DNA from: Hydractinia symbiolongicarpus
Lineage: Eukaryota > Cnidaria > Hydrozoa > Anthoathecata > Hydractiniidae
Assembly: GCF_029227915.1 (NCBI RefSeq)
Contig: NC_079885.1
Coordinates: forward strand, 25,545,001-25,609,000
Length of the DNA: 64,000 bases
Direction of reading: 5' to 3'
In this document: positions 1 through 12,290 of the stretch, in pieces
How positions within the stretch are numbered: the stretch's first letter is position 1
Layout of the letters: the number at the start of each line of letters is the position of its first letter
Notes under the pieces: model-generated
What the model was told of the DNA's origin: nothing
Database searches by the model: none
What the model saw: the letters and a program-made list of their open reading frames with translations, nothing else
Translations under genes and position numbers: made by a program

Positions 1-3000
1 ATGTATCAAGTCGTGCTCACTACCAAGCAGTAGTTGAGCAACAAGAATATAAATTCTAGTTTTTTCTTTTTAATTTAATATGAGAGGAAATTTTAGTAAG
101 TCCCAAAATTTTAGTAAGTCCCAAAATACCCAAATTTCTCGAATCTTTGATAGTATTTTAATGTTGTGACATGATGTGTTATATAATTTTCATATGTGTT
201 ATATGATGTGTTATATAATGTGTCATGTGTTGCTACATATTGTACATGTTTACATAACAGGGTCTTATGATCTATGAAGCGAAACTTTTCCCAGACGATG
301 TGTTTCTAAATAAAGTTAATAAGTGACTTTCATTGTTCCTTTTTGCTTCCTCCAATGAGCTCCAACCAATATATAATATAAAATCTTGTTGCAAATTGTG
401 GAAAGTATTAGTTTACAGTTTTGTGTCATTGTTTCATAGCGCTGTTGCATTATGGTTCATTGTTCAACGTGCCAAACAGGTATATTGTTGTTTTTTTGTG
501 TTTTTTTTAAACAGCCAACCATTAATTGTCGTTGTAAACAAAAAATAATGACCAGTGCACTCAACGTATAATTTCATGTCATTTTATTTAATATTTTAAG
601 TAGCCTTATGCTAATAATCATACATATATGTATATAGTTTTGTGAATAATCCAAAATTTCCTAACAATTTTGGTTTTGGCACCACGTCTAAAGTCTCTTA
701 ACGAATGTCTAAACTTATTGTCGGAAAATAGCCAATTATAGTAAATCAAAAAAACATGGCAAGCTTGAGTTTTTTGACCTTTGACTTCTTTAAAAATTAG
801 ACGCAAGATAAGCTGAAATTTTTGTCAGAAGTGATAGTAGATCACAAAAATTCAGTATTATACTTCAATTATTGATAGGATTTTCAATGTACATACATTA
901 TAGTAAATTTTTCTTTTTCAGTGTTTAGATTTTGCTGTTACTGCACACTTCTTCCACTTTATTTGTTGCTGTTGTGTGTCTGGCTTTCCTACATGTTGGG
1001 TGTGGTGGGTGAAGACAGTGTTGAGCATCACTATAACAGCAGTTCTAAGCGAATATCTCTGTATGCGATATGAATTAAAGCCAATTCCTGTTACGCACAG
1101 CGGCGCGCCATGAATCGAAGAGAGAAAACTATGGTGGTTTAACAAAATTGTCTCCTCAAAATGATTGTGATTTGGATGGTTTGTGTATCCATGGAATGGT
1201 TTTTTCAGCCAAACGTTTTGCTCATCTGGATAGTGTTGATTTCAAAGATGAAGTAAGCAAAATTGCTGGCCATCCTTCGTAGCGATGTGGCAAAAAATTA
1301 AACAGTAGAACTATGAAAATCTTGTAGCAATATGTTATGCGTATTCTTATTGTATGTTAATATAGATGATTTATTATTCCACAAAGTTTTTTGGAAAGCA
1401 ATTGGGTAGTTTAAATTAGCTCCGAATTTTTCTTTAGAATTTTATGTGACATGCTTTTTGGCGAAATTTCTTTTGCTTACATTTATTGACGTAAAGAATA
1501 GACGTTTAGAAAGGGTTGCAGAGCGGGGGCCAGGGTCCCCTCGGCTCGCAAGAAAAAATTATAGGTGCCACTTTCGATTGAATCTCATATAATAATTTCG
1601 TTTATACTTGCAAATGTTTGTTAGGTTGAACAGCAAGCGGATTAATTTTTGCGGATGCTTATTTCAGTGAAATTTGATTTTGTGGTTCAGCTCTAACAAA
1701 AAAGAAAGTTTAATGAAGCGAAACAAAAGATAAGCATAACGCTCTTTAGAAGAGAAAGGGACGTGGTCATTCAACAGGGTTTAGTTAAATTATCGTTTTG
1801 GCCAGTTTCAAATTATCAGTTGAGTGTTGTTAAAGTGGGGAAGAAATAGTTTTTTATTTAAATTCCCCCTAATAGACCTTTGACAACAGTGGCTTTAATA
1901 TTGTCTGACTTCTTTCTCGGGAAGTTAAGTCCTTTCTTGTGTTAAGTGTACACAGGTTTTTTTCTTTTATAAGAATCTGCTTTATAAGAATATCAGGTTG
2001 CCAGTTAAGTTAAAAACAATAGGTCTTTTGTTTAGAACAACAGAGAAAGAAAAATTAATGATCATCTTGATTAGAATTTTAGTATTCTTACAAAAAAGCG
2101 TGTAGTTTTATTCCTTTCATTTTGTAATTCTACAAAAATTCTTCTTCACCTGGATAATTTGGGCTCCAAAAATTGTTTATTATGTAAGTATTGTTCATGA
2201 ATTTAATTGGGTGGCACCATTTCCCAACATACCTTAAAATGCCGAAAGCGCAGCTCTTATCAATGGTGATGGCAAGATTTTGATGCGCTAATCCAGCTCT
2301 TATCAGTGGTGATGGCAAGATTTTGATGCGCTAATCCACGGGTGCGCATATAAACGAGCATAAAAAATGTGCAAGAAAAAAAAAGAAAGAAAAATTGAAT
2401 ATTTTTTTTTCGATGATGTGTATTCTTTTTTGTGTATCATTTTGTACAGTTTGTATTCCTTAATTTTCATCAATATTTGAATTGTCAGAAGAAATATCAG
2501 AACGAACATCACTTTCTTTATACTCAACACCATCCGTGTCAGAGGATTATGAATCATTGAACTCATCTATCAGAATATTTGAAATCAGCTGCTTTATCTG
2601 GATGGAGTAAGTGAATCAAACGTATTCTATATCTCTTTTTCCTATATGCGCTTATATGAGGGTGCGCTTATAAACGGGAACAAAATTTTGGTAAGGATTA
2701 AATTTGGGTGCGTTTGACTTCGGAATTTTATGTTATGGTCCCCCTATAGGGTACCAATAGTATAAATTTAAATTTGATAAACCTTCGTAATTCAAGATTT
2801 TCCGAATACATAAGGTCCATAAGTAGTCTAAATAATGTCTAGTTTTACACTTTTACACTTCGTTTTACGGGTTATAAGCTTAAAAGGCTTAACGATGCTT
2901 AGAAACAAAAAAACTAAAGATGTCACCTAGATCGGATTTAGGGGAGAGAAGAATTATTTAGGCGAGAGAAAATCATTTAGGGGAAAGAAGAATCTCCTAA

Positions 3001-3240
3001 AATAATCTCGTTTTAAAAGTGATTTCTTCGGTGTTGTCACACCTCCTCAAAACTCCTCAATTTTAAAGTATTCTCAAATATCTCAAATCTCTTCTGAAAG
3101 TAGATTTTTTCAACAACTTTCCTTAAATCTCCTTAACTTTAATTTTACAACCTGTTGTATGTTTTTATTTTGAAAATACATAAAATGCTACATTCGTACT
3201 GAAATAATTTGTTCCGTTGCCATCATGAGGTTTTTTTCCA
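1..3240. other. Gene-poor AT-rich stretch
   Basis: No coding exon could be supported here. Open frames are short and lack family resemblance. The only structured item is the 43-bp tandem duplication listed separately. A stretch near 920-1250 reads partly like decayed coding sequence but is broken by stops and was not recognised. Confidence 0.5.
2251..2336. repeat. 43-bp tandem duplication, two copies
   Basis: The 43-bp block at 2251-2293 is repeated directly at 2294-2336 with a single A/G difference. It begins cagctcttatca and ends gatgcgctaatc. The near identity suggests a recent local duplication. No coding role is visible. Confidence 0.9.
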
Positions 3241-3273
3241 CGGGGGTCAAGAATATTCTCCGACCAATTCTTA

Positions 3274-3549
3274 AATGTAAATCATAAGTATGAGACCAGA
3301 CTTTCAAAATATGGTTTTAAATTACCAACACCTAAATTCTCATGTTCAAAGTTTTCCACAAATTTTTGCGGTCCTCATATGTGGAACCGTGTAATTATCC
3401 GTAACGATACCTTATTTACAACGACTAAAACTGTTGACTCCTTTAAAAAACAGTTAAAAAAATTTCTTCAAATCAAGACATCAAATACCTCTGTTAATTC
3501 AAAATGGCTTTATGCTTCTTTTTCTACTTTACCCTTTTTGTTGATATAG
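3274..3549 (+). pseudogene. LINE reverse-transcriptase C-terminal fragment
   Basis: A 92-codon open frame ending in TAG at 3547-3549 has the layout of the last part of many non-LTR retrotransposon ORF2 proteins. An N-H-x-Y-E-T-R segment comes near the start, then a C-G-P-H-M-W-N block (GPxxWN motif), then T-V-D-S-F-K-K-Q-L-K-K-F at the end. No reverse-transcriptase core is present upstream, so this is a 5'-truncated copy, as is usual for LINEs. The clade is not resolved. The assignment rests on remembered family motifs. Confidence 0.65.
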
Positions 3550-3882
3550 ACCATAGATTGTAAATAAATTTTGCTCGCTTTAAGGGGCTTGATGATAAGA
3601 CAAAAATATGTCTTCTGCTTGACTCTGTCATATTGGTAACACTTATATGGCTACATTTTATACTGCTGTCGGCGAATATGTACTATCATTACCCGGGTAA
3701 AAGAGTGGCACTGATATTTTCAAAAATTGCGCAATGTGATTGGTTAGAACTTACGCCATAGCGGGCAATATTCGACGGTACTGCCAGCTGCCATAATCGT
3801 GTTTAAAGTTTAAATAGGGTAGCATTAAATGTAAATAAACACGGAAGAGTAAACAAAAGGCATTGCTACTACTACTCAAAAT

Positions 3883-4785
3883 TTGATTGTTAATTCAAAA
3901 CGAGAAATTCGTACCAAGATCCTAAAACAAAGAAAAAAACATTTTCAAATAAATTTAAAAAGTCTACTATCATTTCAACTAGCTATGCTTGTTTGTTTAG
4001 ACAGAACCAATGATGCTATTTATTGTAGTCCCAACAAACGTCAAACAATTTCGTCGTCAACAAGTTTTATTTATAATGAAATAAAGTACAAGCTTGAATT
4101 GATTAATCTGTTTGTGGCAAAATTTTCAACCGCTCAGTTTAAAAAAAACTATCTCATTAATAAATATTACTTGGGAGATGGTGACTCTTCGTCGTATAGT
4201 GATGTTGTTGCTAGCAAACCATATGAAGCATATGGCATAGAATCCGAGAAATTAGAGTGTGTTGATCATATACAAAAACGTATTGGAACCAGACTACGCA
4301 ACCAACGCAAGGAAAAGCATAATGGGATGACAGGCCGTGGCGAACCAACTAAAGTTGCTGTTAATGCCATTCAAATTTACTTTTGTATTACTTTCGCCAT
4401 ACGTCAAACAGTAGCTTGAAAGTCATTAAACGATAAAGAAAAAATGTACCAAGTGAAAAACACATTCAAGCAGTTTGTACCACTGTACTGATTTCCCTGA
4501 CACGACTCGTCGTCACATACTATATGGTCTATCAGTCCTAATAGGTGGTGTAAGTGGAAAGAGTCAGTTGACAATTCCTACAAACCAAAAGTAAACTTGC
4601 CAGTTTGGATAAATGATAGTGTAAAGAAAGACTTTGAGAAATTAAGTGATGATAAAATCTTGAAGAAGTGTACCCATGGAAAGACACAGAAGTAAAAGAA
4701 TAAATTAGGAGCTATTAGAAAAGGTTGGGTGGACAAGAAGAAAAAACTTGAAGGGGAGGAATCTTATAAATCTGCCAAGCTTTGA
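3883..4785 (+). pseudogene. Decayed Mutator-like transposase
   Basis: A 178-codon frame (3883-4419) carries a G-D-G-D-S-S block, then E-K-L-E-C-V-D-H-I-Q-K-R-I-G-T-R-L-R. This matches the conserved core of the Mutator-like transposase domain common in invertebrate genomes, whose usual form has ECVGHVQKR. Beyond the stop the similarity continues in shifted frames: a W-C-K-W block near 4550, then S-V-K-K-D-F-E-K-L-S-D-D-K-I-L-K-K-C-T-H-G-K-T-Q near 4618-4692, and a Lys-rich tail to 4785. At least two frameshifts or stops separate these blocks, so the copy is dead. Terminal inverted repeats were not found. The first conserved Asp pair is present, but the complete catalytic site is not. Confidence 0.7.
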
Positions 4786-7290
4786 TGTATTTTGGACAAT
4801 TTTTAATTTTGCTTATTTTATTTTTGCATCTTTGCATAAATTATTGACTTTGACTGAAGCTAACTTTTGAATGCCTTGAGTTTTTTAATTGAATTTTTCA
4901 GGACTTGTTTTAAAACTCCATAATTTAGATTATGTATTAAAACACAACCAAAAACATTATATTGACAGTGCTACTCTCGTACATACATACAAATTTCTTA
5001 TCCTTACTTCAAAAATATTTAAAATATGGTCCTAGATAACTATTTTAGTACAGGAACTGCATAATGTATAGGAGTCAAAAATAAAGCTTTACTTTAGTTA
5101 AGTTTTGAAATTATGGTGATTTGAAGATTTTTTTTAAAAATGGCGGATTTTGAACCTTTTATGAAATTTTCTCATTATTTAGCGAAATAATTGTCATAAA
5201 ATTCCTGTTTTTGCTTTTATTTTTTTCGATATTTATTAGAAAATACAAACATATAACAAATTATAGCATTTAAAGAAAAAAAAGTATTGGTTAGACAACC
5301 TTATCTGTTAACAATTCAATACCAATCTCTTCACATTTTCTGACGAACACAACAACGAAATCTTTAAAATTCCACCATCACACTTAGGTTTGACAAAAAT
5401 ATCAATAAAAACGAAAAAAAAGTCGAAATATTCAAAGAATTAAAATATGGTATCGGCAGGGGTCTGAGTACTTGATGTCGGGGTATTAGGTATCGGGTAT
5501 TGGGTCTCGGGCATCATCTGGGGTATCGGGTCTCACTTTTCTTATATGCCTCAAAAACGTTGGTCGTCAGCCTGTCGGGAGTCGTTGCAGTTGCAGTTAG
5601 CTGGCTGCGCACAGGAGAAAACACATGGGATGTAAAAACGCAGTTCTAAATCAATTTTAAATATATATTATATACTATTTAGGAATAATATTATCTTTGT
5701 ACTTTGTTCATTGTACTTTATGTTGAATGAAATCTCAAAAATATCTCCAAAAGTAAAACAAGCGTATGTTTGGTTAGTGCCCCCATTTTTAATGACATGG
5801 AGGTTAGGTCATAGGTCAGGTATAGCTAAATCTTTCCCCTAAAATTTTCCAACTCCTGAAACTCACAGCCATTTTTTTTATTTTAAACCTCTGCTGACTG
5901 TACTTAGCCTTGTTCCAGCCTGTGCCCAGAAATATCTTCACATTCAGTCTTGAAAGAAGTCGGATGGTTGATTTGTTTGATTGTGACTTGACAGGTAAAA
6001 AAACACACACTATTTTTTAAACACAGCTAGCATATACCGTCCATATAAGTAAACTTCTAAGTCCAGGATCTACTATATTACCAATTGCACCAGTACCAAA
6101 ACTTGTGTACGTTACGAAAACAGATGGCTCAAACATCACTTATGTGAGCTTCTCACACCAATAAGAGAATTTGTGTGCGTTTAAATCTAGCTATATATTA
6201 TCTTTGCAATCCTTTATTAAATACGAAAAACCTGTATTATTATGAAACTGGTTGGGCTTGGAAATATTTGTAAGATAAAGTTTAATCGCGCTGTGTGGCT
6301 CTCCTCCACAGATACTTCTTGTTAAATAATCACTTCACCACTAGTTTTCCTAATGTCGCGCCTGTTTTTTGATAGAGAATAGAGAAAGATAAATGGTAGC
6401 AACTAGTTACTCTAAGACAAGTCATCAATTATATATGTTGTATATAACCATTTTTAATCATAAAATATAGGCTTTCGAAAAATTCAAGTGGATCTCACAT
6501 TGGAATAAAAACATAGTGATATGGATTAAGAGGTATATATCATGCAACTAAGACATTTTAGCAATTATTTATTTGCTTGAGCCTGTGCAAATACCTGCAA
6601 AGTTCACCAGCATTTTTGCAAAGTTGTTTTAGAATTACCTATAGTCATAACCATAAAGTTATGTAGCAAGTGGAGCCGCCAGATCGTGGCTAGAGCTGTT
6701 TCTTTAGATAATCATGTAATATGGAAATTTTGCTTTTAAAAAATGTTGCTGTTATTTGGATTGTTCACTGAAAAAATAGCAAAAACTGGTTTCCATGTAC
6801 AGTTACTTTATTTTGTTTATGGAAAATGTTCTGTTACGAAGTTCCAAGGAAGAATTGTCACGTCTATATAAGAAGTGACTAACTTTTCGACTCAAGAATA
6901 GCTAGAGCTACGTAGTTAGAACAAGAGTTGGGATGTCACCTTTTATTTTTAGGCATTTAAATTTGATAGCGACATTTTAAAAAAGCATCGCAAGTGAAAG
7001 TGCTTGGTTTTTTGACTCAGTGACCAGAATTTTCAAGACGTTTTTCAAATTTTACGTTAAGTCAAAGCACTCAAACTTATGATTTCCCGGGAACAAACTT
7101 AAAGGGGAAATTAACTGAAAAAGTATTTTGAAAATATTATCACTCATCTGTTCAGTTAATGTCATTAAATAATATGAATTATTATCATGTCTCGTCATAA
7201 AAAACTAAGTTTATTAAATGCTACGTTTCGACACTTACAACAAGCAACGATCATATTCTTCTTTCGCTATTTATTAGTCATCATCATTCA
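4786..7290. other. Intergenic, no gene recognised
   Basis: AT-rich sequence with no supported exon. A short tract at about 5450-5535 is built of loose repeats of a GGGTATCGGGT-like word, with several variant copies on the plus strand. Nothing else stands out. Confidence 0.45.
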
Positions 7291-7301
7291 TCATTCTTGG
7301 C

Positions 7302-7628
7302 TTAACGTCTGTTTTCCATGCTAGCATGGGTTGGACGGGGTATATTAATGACCCTCTTCCAATCTGATCTAGACTGTGTTAGATCTAAACTCAACTTCCT
7401 CTGTATCAAGTCTGTCCTTATAACCTCCTGCCAAGTCTTTCTCTGTCTGCCTCTGGGCTTTGCCCCCGGAACTATCAAGTCTCTACACTTTCTTACCAAA
7501 TTATCCTCCTCCATTCTTTCCAAGTGCCCCAGCCAATTCAATCTTCTTATCTGGATAACATCTTTAATTCTACGGAGACTTAGCCCACAAAATAGAGATT
7601 CATTTTTTGTAATTTTCAAATTTTTCAA
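7302..7628 (-). pseudogene. LINE ORF2 C-terminal tail
   Basis: The minus-strand frame of 108 codons contains R-R-L-N-W-L-G-H-L-E-R-M, then R-G-R-Q-R-K-T-W-Q-E-V-I-R-T-D-L. This is the very common C-terminal signature of endonuclease/reverse-transcriptase LINE proteins (RLxWLGHxxRM ... GRPxxRW). No reverse-transcriptase domain precedes it, so it is a 5'-truncated insertion. It lies about 350 bases upstream of the first small GTPase gene on the opposite strand. Confidence 0.8.
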
Positions 7629-7974
7629 TTTTCAACCTAGATATTTCTGGATATTTTACAAATCAGTTGAGAAAGGATCATCATTATCATCTTCTTTATC
7701 GCCAATACATTCGAAAGCCTTTTCCTTACATCACTTGTAAAAGTCTGCATTACTTCCTAATTTACCGCGTTTGAATTTTTTTTTGTCCAATTATTAACGC
7801 TTGATTTGATATCCGAAATTTTTTTAGTCTAATTTACTACAGGTGCCGTCCAAAATAATTGATTTTTGCCACGTGTTAAATTAGAGAATTTACGGTATGT
7901 AAATACATGATTTACATATATCAGAGTAACATATCTATCAGAAATTACTTTATTTTTCTCATTTACGTAGAAAA

Positions 7975-9950
7975 ATGTCATCACCAAAAACAGTAGTCCC
8001 ATCTGTCTATAAAGTTGTTTTGATTGGTGAAACTGAGGTTGGCAAGTCCTCAACGTTTATTCGGTTTCGAGATGGAAAATTTGAAGAATACATAAATTCC
8101 ACTATTGGATTGGATCATACCACAAGAGAAGTATCTTTCGAAACAAAAAGTGGAGCTAGTAAAAAAGTACAGGTGTGTTCACGTTTTTTTAATCACTAAC
8201 TCCATTTTTTTCCTTGGCCTCGTTTGCTAAGCATAATACACAAATTTTAATGTTGTTTCTTAGAAAAAAGACTTTTTACTCTTTTCAAGAACTAATTTGT
8301 AGGTCGCTTATTCATGTTTTGCGTCTTTCTATATACCTCACTGGTTGCTTATGGAGGCAGACTGGCTGTTTTTTAGCTTGTATTTATAGGCAAAAAGGTG
8401 TGGACTGGCTCTGAACAGTAAAAACATTTGTAGACAAAAAAATGATTTTGGTAACAAAATTGAACATAAAAAACAACCAGGTCAGCTTGCCTTATCAGTT
8501 GCATACTAGGTTGCTTTTTAAAATCAAATGAATTTGAATAGATTAAGTTTTTAGTGCAAATTCTCTGTTTATATTGTAAACTACACGAAACAGGACTTTG
8601 GGAGCTCAGTAAGGGATCAGGAGCTGTGCATTCGACTTACATCCAAGAAGTTATGGGTTTGATCCTTATAAGGCTGGTCTTGTCGGGCAGAATATCACTG
8701 GTTTTTGTAGCTTAAATAGGGGCTTCACATACTTTTTTGGCTTTGTTGTTCTTCCTAGAAGTAATTGACTGATTAACGGGGCTTTAACTACATGAAAATA
8801 TACACGCGTTTATATAAGAAATTCAAACTCAAATTTGGCAAAATTAAAGAAACACTAAGATTTTCTTTGTTTACATTTTTGGTGGTAATATCTTTCAGCG
8901 TGTCAGGAAAAAAGATAAGGGCTCGAGATGAAGCAAAATTATTTTAAGTCCATTTTGTAAAACGAAGACATTGTCCTAACAATGCCTTCGTTTTGCAAAA
9001 TGGATAGATAAATTCAAATAAATCAGCATCAATCTATACTCGATATTAGTCTAAAACCTTGAACGATGTTTCTGTGAGAAGAAATCCATAGGTAAAGACC
9101 TCCTTTTACCAAATATTAGCATCTTTTTTCCTGACACGCAAATGTCAGCGCAAAAAAGCTTACCGCTAAAAAAGTGAACAAATAACGTCAGGCTGGAATT
9201 CATCTAGGAAACATTCAAGACACATTTTTTTCAACAGAAAAACTTAAAATCCATCTTAATATTTTCAAACAAGTCAAGTTGAAAACCCGCCTGAAAAGGA
9301 AGTTAAGCTCCCAAGATCACCTGATGTAAAACAATTATCTTTAAAAACATTTGCGAAACATATCAGGTTAAAAATACAAAAAATTAAGAAATATTAAGGC
9401 TGAACTCAATTGTTGTGTTTCTTACATAAAAAAATCACTAGGGAACGCCTTAAAATTAAAGGAAGTGGTTCACTATCCTTTATATCGAATCGTACCTAAA
9501 TACATTTAGATTCAATTATGGGACACAGCAGGATTGGAAAGAACTGGTCGCATGACCAACAACTACTATAACAACAGTCGAGCTGTCATTTTGATGTTCG
9601 ATGTAACTGATGCATCAACTTTAAACCGACTACAACTATGGTACGAAGATGCGAATTTATACTGCCGTGAGGAACAGGGCGCCGTTACAACAAAATATTT
9701 TCTAGTCGGCAATAAAATAGACTGTGGGCCGTCAGAAATCGAAGTGAAGCCACAAGCAGCGCTTGGCTTCGCACAAAGAACTGGATTGCCAAAAAATCAT
9801 GTTTTTAACGTATCCGCTAAAACGGGAAAAGGATTGGAAGATTTTCTACAAAATATAGCTCTGATCTTATCAGAGACGAGCGAGCCAACGCAACCTAAGA
9901 ACGTCATATTTCACGATTCGGACGAACACGATGATAAGTGTTCGTGTTAG
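7975..9950 (+). CDS. Rab-family small GTPase, copy 1 (Gln-to-Leu G3 motif)
   Basis: Two exons, 7975-8172 and 9510-9950, joined in phase 0 (donor CAG|GTGTGT, acceptor TTTAG|ATT), give 212 residues. It should be a membrane-attached trafficking GTPase. Visible motifs: P-loop G-E-T-E-V-G-K-S at 18-25; switch I Thr43 in T-I-G-L-D; G3 W-D-T-A-G-L-E at 70-76; Rab-like Y-Y-N-N-S-R-A-V-I-L-M-F-D-V-T-D at 85-100; G4 N-K-I-D at 134-137; G5 S-A-K at 168-170. The C-terminal C-S-C is a double-cysteine prenylation motif. Leu75 replaces the catalytic Gln, as in vertebrate Rab25 and the laboratory Q-to-L activated mutants, so slow GTP hydrolysis is inferred. An acceptor-like AG sits 4 nt before the ATG. AATAAA lies near 10167. 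The Rab subfamily was not identified. Confidence 0.85.
8593..8780 (+). mobile_element. tRNA-derived SINE-like element in the GTPase intron
   Basis: The segment has a tRNA-like RNA polymerase III promoter layout: an A-box-like GAGCTCAGTAAGG near 8601 and a B-box-like GGGTTTGATCC at 8655-8665, with tRNA-like spacing. It is followed by a non-tRNA body. It lies inside the only intron of the first GTPase gene. The 3' limit is approximate. Confidence 0.55.
8950..9006. repeat. Inverted repeat hairpin, 26-bp arms
   Basis: Two 26-bp arms, TCCATTTTGTAAAACGAAG... and its near-perfect reverse complement (24 of 26 positions), surround a 4-base loop CCTA. The transcript of the GTPase intron would fold into a strong stem here. 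It may be the relic of a fold-back element. Confidence 0.75.
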
Positions 9951-12262
9951 GGTACAGATATTCGATACATCGCTCGTAAACCCTTTTTTACGATCGCGTA
10001 AACTCGCATAAACGCGCTTTTTGTAGCTTTTAACAGGATTGTTTTTCTTTTAGCGTAAACCAGTCTTAATTTCACATTTAGTACAATTTACAGCATATAA
10101 TTATAATACAAAAAGTTGCGACATTTGATACTTTGAAGAAACTGCCATTTTAGTGATTTTTGGCTCAAATAAAATCATAATTTAATGTGTATTTAATTCT
10201 AATCAAGAATTTTACACAATGAATCTGTTCGGTCTTAGTTTTATTTTTTCCAAATGACTACACCAAGAATTTTTTAAGGATGCTTAATCGCGAAAGTTTA
10301 TTCCCTTAAATTATGTTGTTGTGGGTGTTATTCGCGAAAATTAATGCCCACGGAATTTTTTTCATTTCATCCTTATTGTTTAAGGTTTCGTGTCTTTCAG
10401 GTCTTTACATTGATTTAAAATCATGTGGTTTTTATCGTTGCTCACTTTTTTTGGTACACACTTTTTTGATGGTTAATTTTCGCGAGGAATCATCTCAAAA
10501 GTTATGCAAAAAAGAGCCATTCACGATAGTTAGTTCTCTGATTTCGCGATTTTTTGGTCTCGTGAACGTTCCTTTTTTTAAAGTAATTGTATTGACCGAT
10601 AAAAAAATTGTCCTAAAGAGAAACAAATTATTTTTAAAAAGATTTTCTGTGTTGTAGGAAGATATTTTTCTAAGAGCTTTCTAACATTCTACGTAACTCT
10701 AGCTAATGATTATAGATCAATAAGAAGATACGATAGAATCCTTTCCTCCCACACTTTTGTGTTTCTATAATTATAATTCATATGACGTCATAATAACAAG
10801 ATTATATTCGCACGGTGGTTTTAAATAATTTCATATCCATACTTATGACATATATACCCTCCTACACGCACTTATACATAGATTATCTCCCACGTAGAGC
10901 TTTTATATGCAAGACTGCGCTATTGATAGGGGCGGGTTTTTTTGCGTTATATTTTTATACTTATGGTCTAATTTGTATCATGAAATTAAACACAACAAAA
11001 TAACGAGTCTTTTAAAACAAAGTTAGATTCTACTACTGGTTTTAAATTTTTGCAAAGCAAGCATTCTTTTGTGACGATGGAATGTGCCGCTGTCCTACCA
11101 TCGATAGGTCATTATAACATAACTTAGTTTCTCACCAAACACCCGAACTGCATGATATATGAAAACTAAAGGTTTTTGTTTTTTTTTCATTTTGGATTTG
11201 AGAAAAAAAGCGCTTGTATTTTTTTTATTTTTAATGTTTTTGTTAAATTAAAGAAACTTTTTTTAAAGAAATTAAAGAAATTTTTTTTTACGAAGATGAA
11301 TTATATTTTAGACGTTAAAAATTATTTTTATATACAATATGTAAAAGTTTAGTTCAAAATTTCATGATAGCAAGGAACAGTTCTCATGTTTTATTATCGA
11401 TAATCATGCAGAATGATGATAAAATTAGAACCAGCTGTCAATTTAGGACTTTATTGTGAGGAGTTAATTGGGCGCTTGTGGAGTTCAAACAATGGGAAGT
11501 TTGCACAAAAATTTTTCATAATAAATGCAAGTAGCAATAAAGATATGTTTTCGATGCGACGTATACAGCGTTTTTTTCCGGGCAATTTTTTTTCTCAATG
11601 GTGCTGCAAATCTAATTCCCGCCTTTATGGTACTACCAATCTCGTTCGCAGGACCTTTTTGCTTAGCTAGCAACAGAGAACAAGTCCTAGGGACGAGCGA
11701 AGCTGTTGCGCCATTGATAACACACTGCCTGTGTTGGTAAAGTTCAAAATAATGCCAAAAACAAAACATCATATTTGCACACGCTGCGATCGCATGGTTA
11801 GCATGTCAATGCAGGGGATTCCCTTTATATTTGATTTATGTTTAATATATATTTATTCAAATTATAAAGCTTTATCATATATCCCTAGTTTCTATTAACA
11901 GGGATATTTTTGTACGCTTTAAAGGAAAAATACAAAGCTTGTGTTTTTTTTTATGTATACTTTAATCGACAGTTTTGGGTAATTTGCCAGAACTCAAGTT
12001 TTTTTTTAACTACAAGCAAACTACGCTTTAGTTAAAAAAAAAACTTGATCAGAATGTTTTTTACGCTAATAGAAACCAGGGTTAACAAGAACGATTGGAA
12101 AGTCCCGTTACCAAGAAAAGATAACTATTTTCGGTTTCCCAGAAAGCTTCATCGAAACAAAGAATTGTTATTTCTAGAATCGCTGTTTTTGTTAATCTCA
12201 AGTGTTTAAATAAGCATGTATGATTTAAAATCAAATCATAAACAAAAAAACTTTATCATTAG
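9951..12262. other. Spacer between the two GTPase genes
   Basis: This stretch contains the 3' UTR of the first GTPase gene, an island of cgcgaaa-type repeats at about 10265-10560, and a weak inverted repeat with long T and A runs at about 11995-12045. Open frames around 11413-11772 exist in several overlapping phases and show no family resemblance. No gene is supported. Confidence 0.5.
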
Positions 12263-12290
12263 AAGGACCAAATATCTGAATGACATAAAT

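Noticed and set aside
918-1145. 75-codon minus-strand frame
   Set aside because: No recognisable motif; composition is unremarkable and no splice partners were found.
11413-11772. Overlapping frames of 71-95 codons on both strands
   Set aside because: No family resemblance, mutually overlapping in several phases, probably part of a repeat.
12216-12290. Earlier in-frame ATG for the second GTPase
   Set aside because: An acceptor-like AG at 12261-12262 lies between it and the chosen start, and the extra residues have no counterpart in the first copy.
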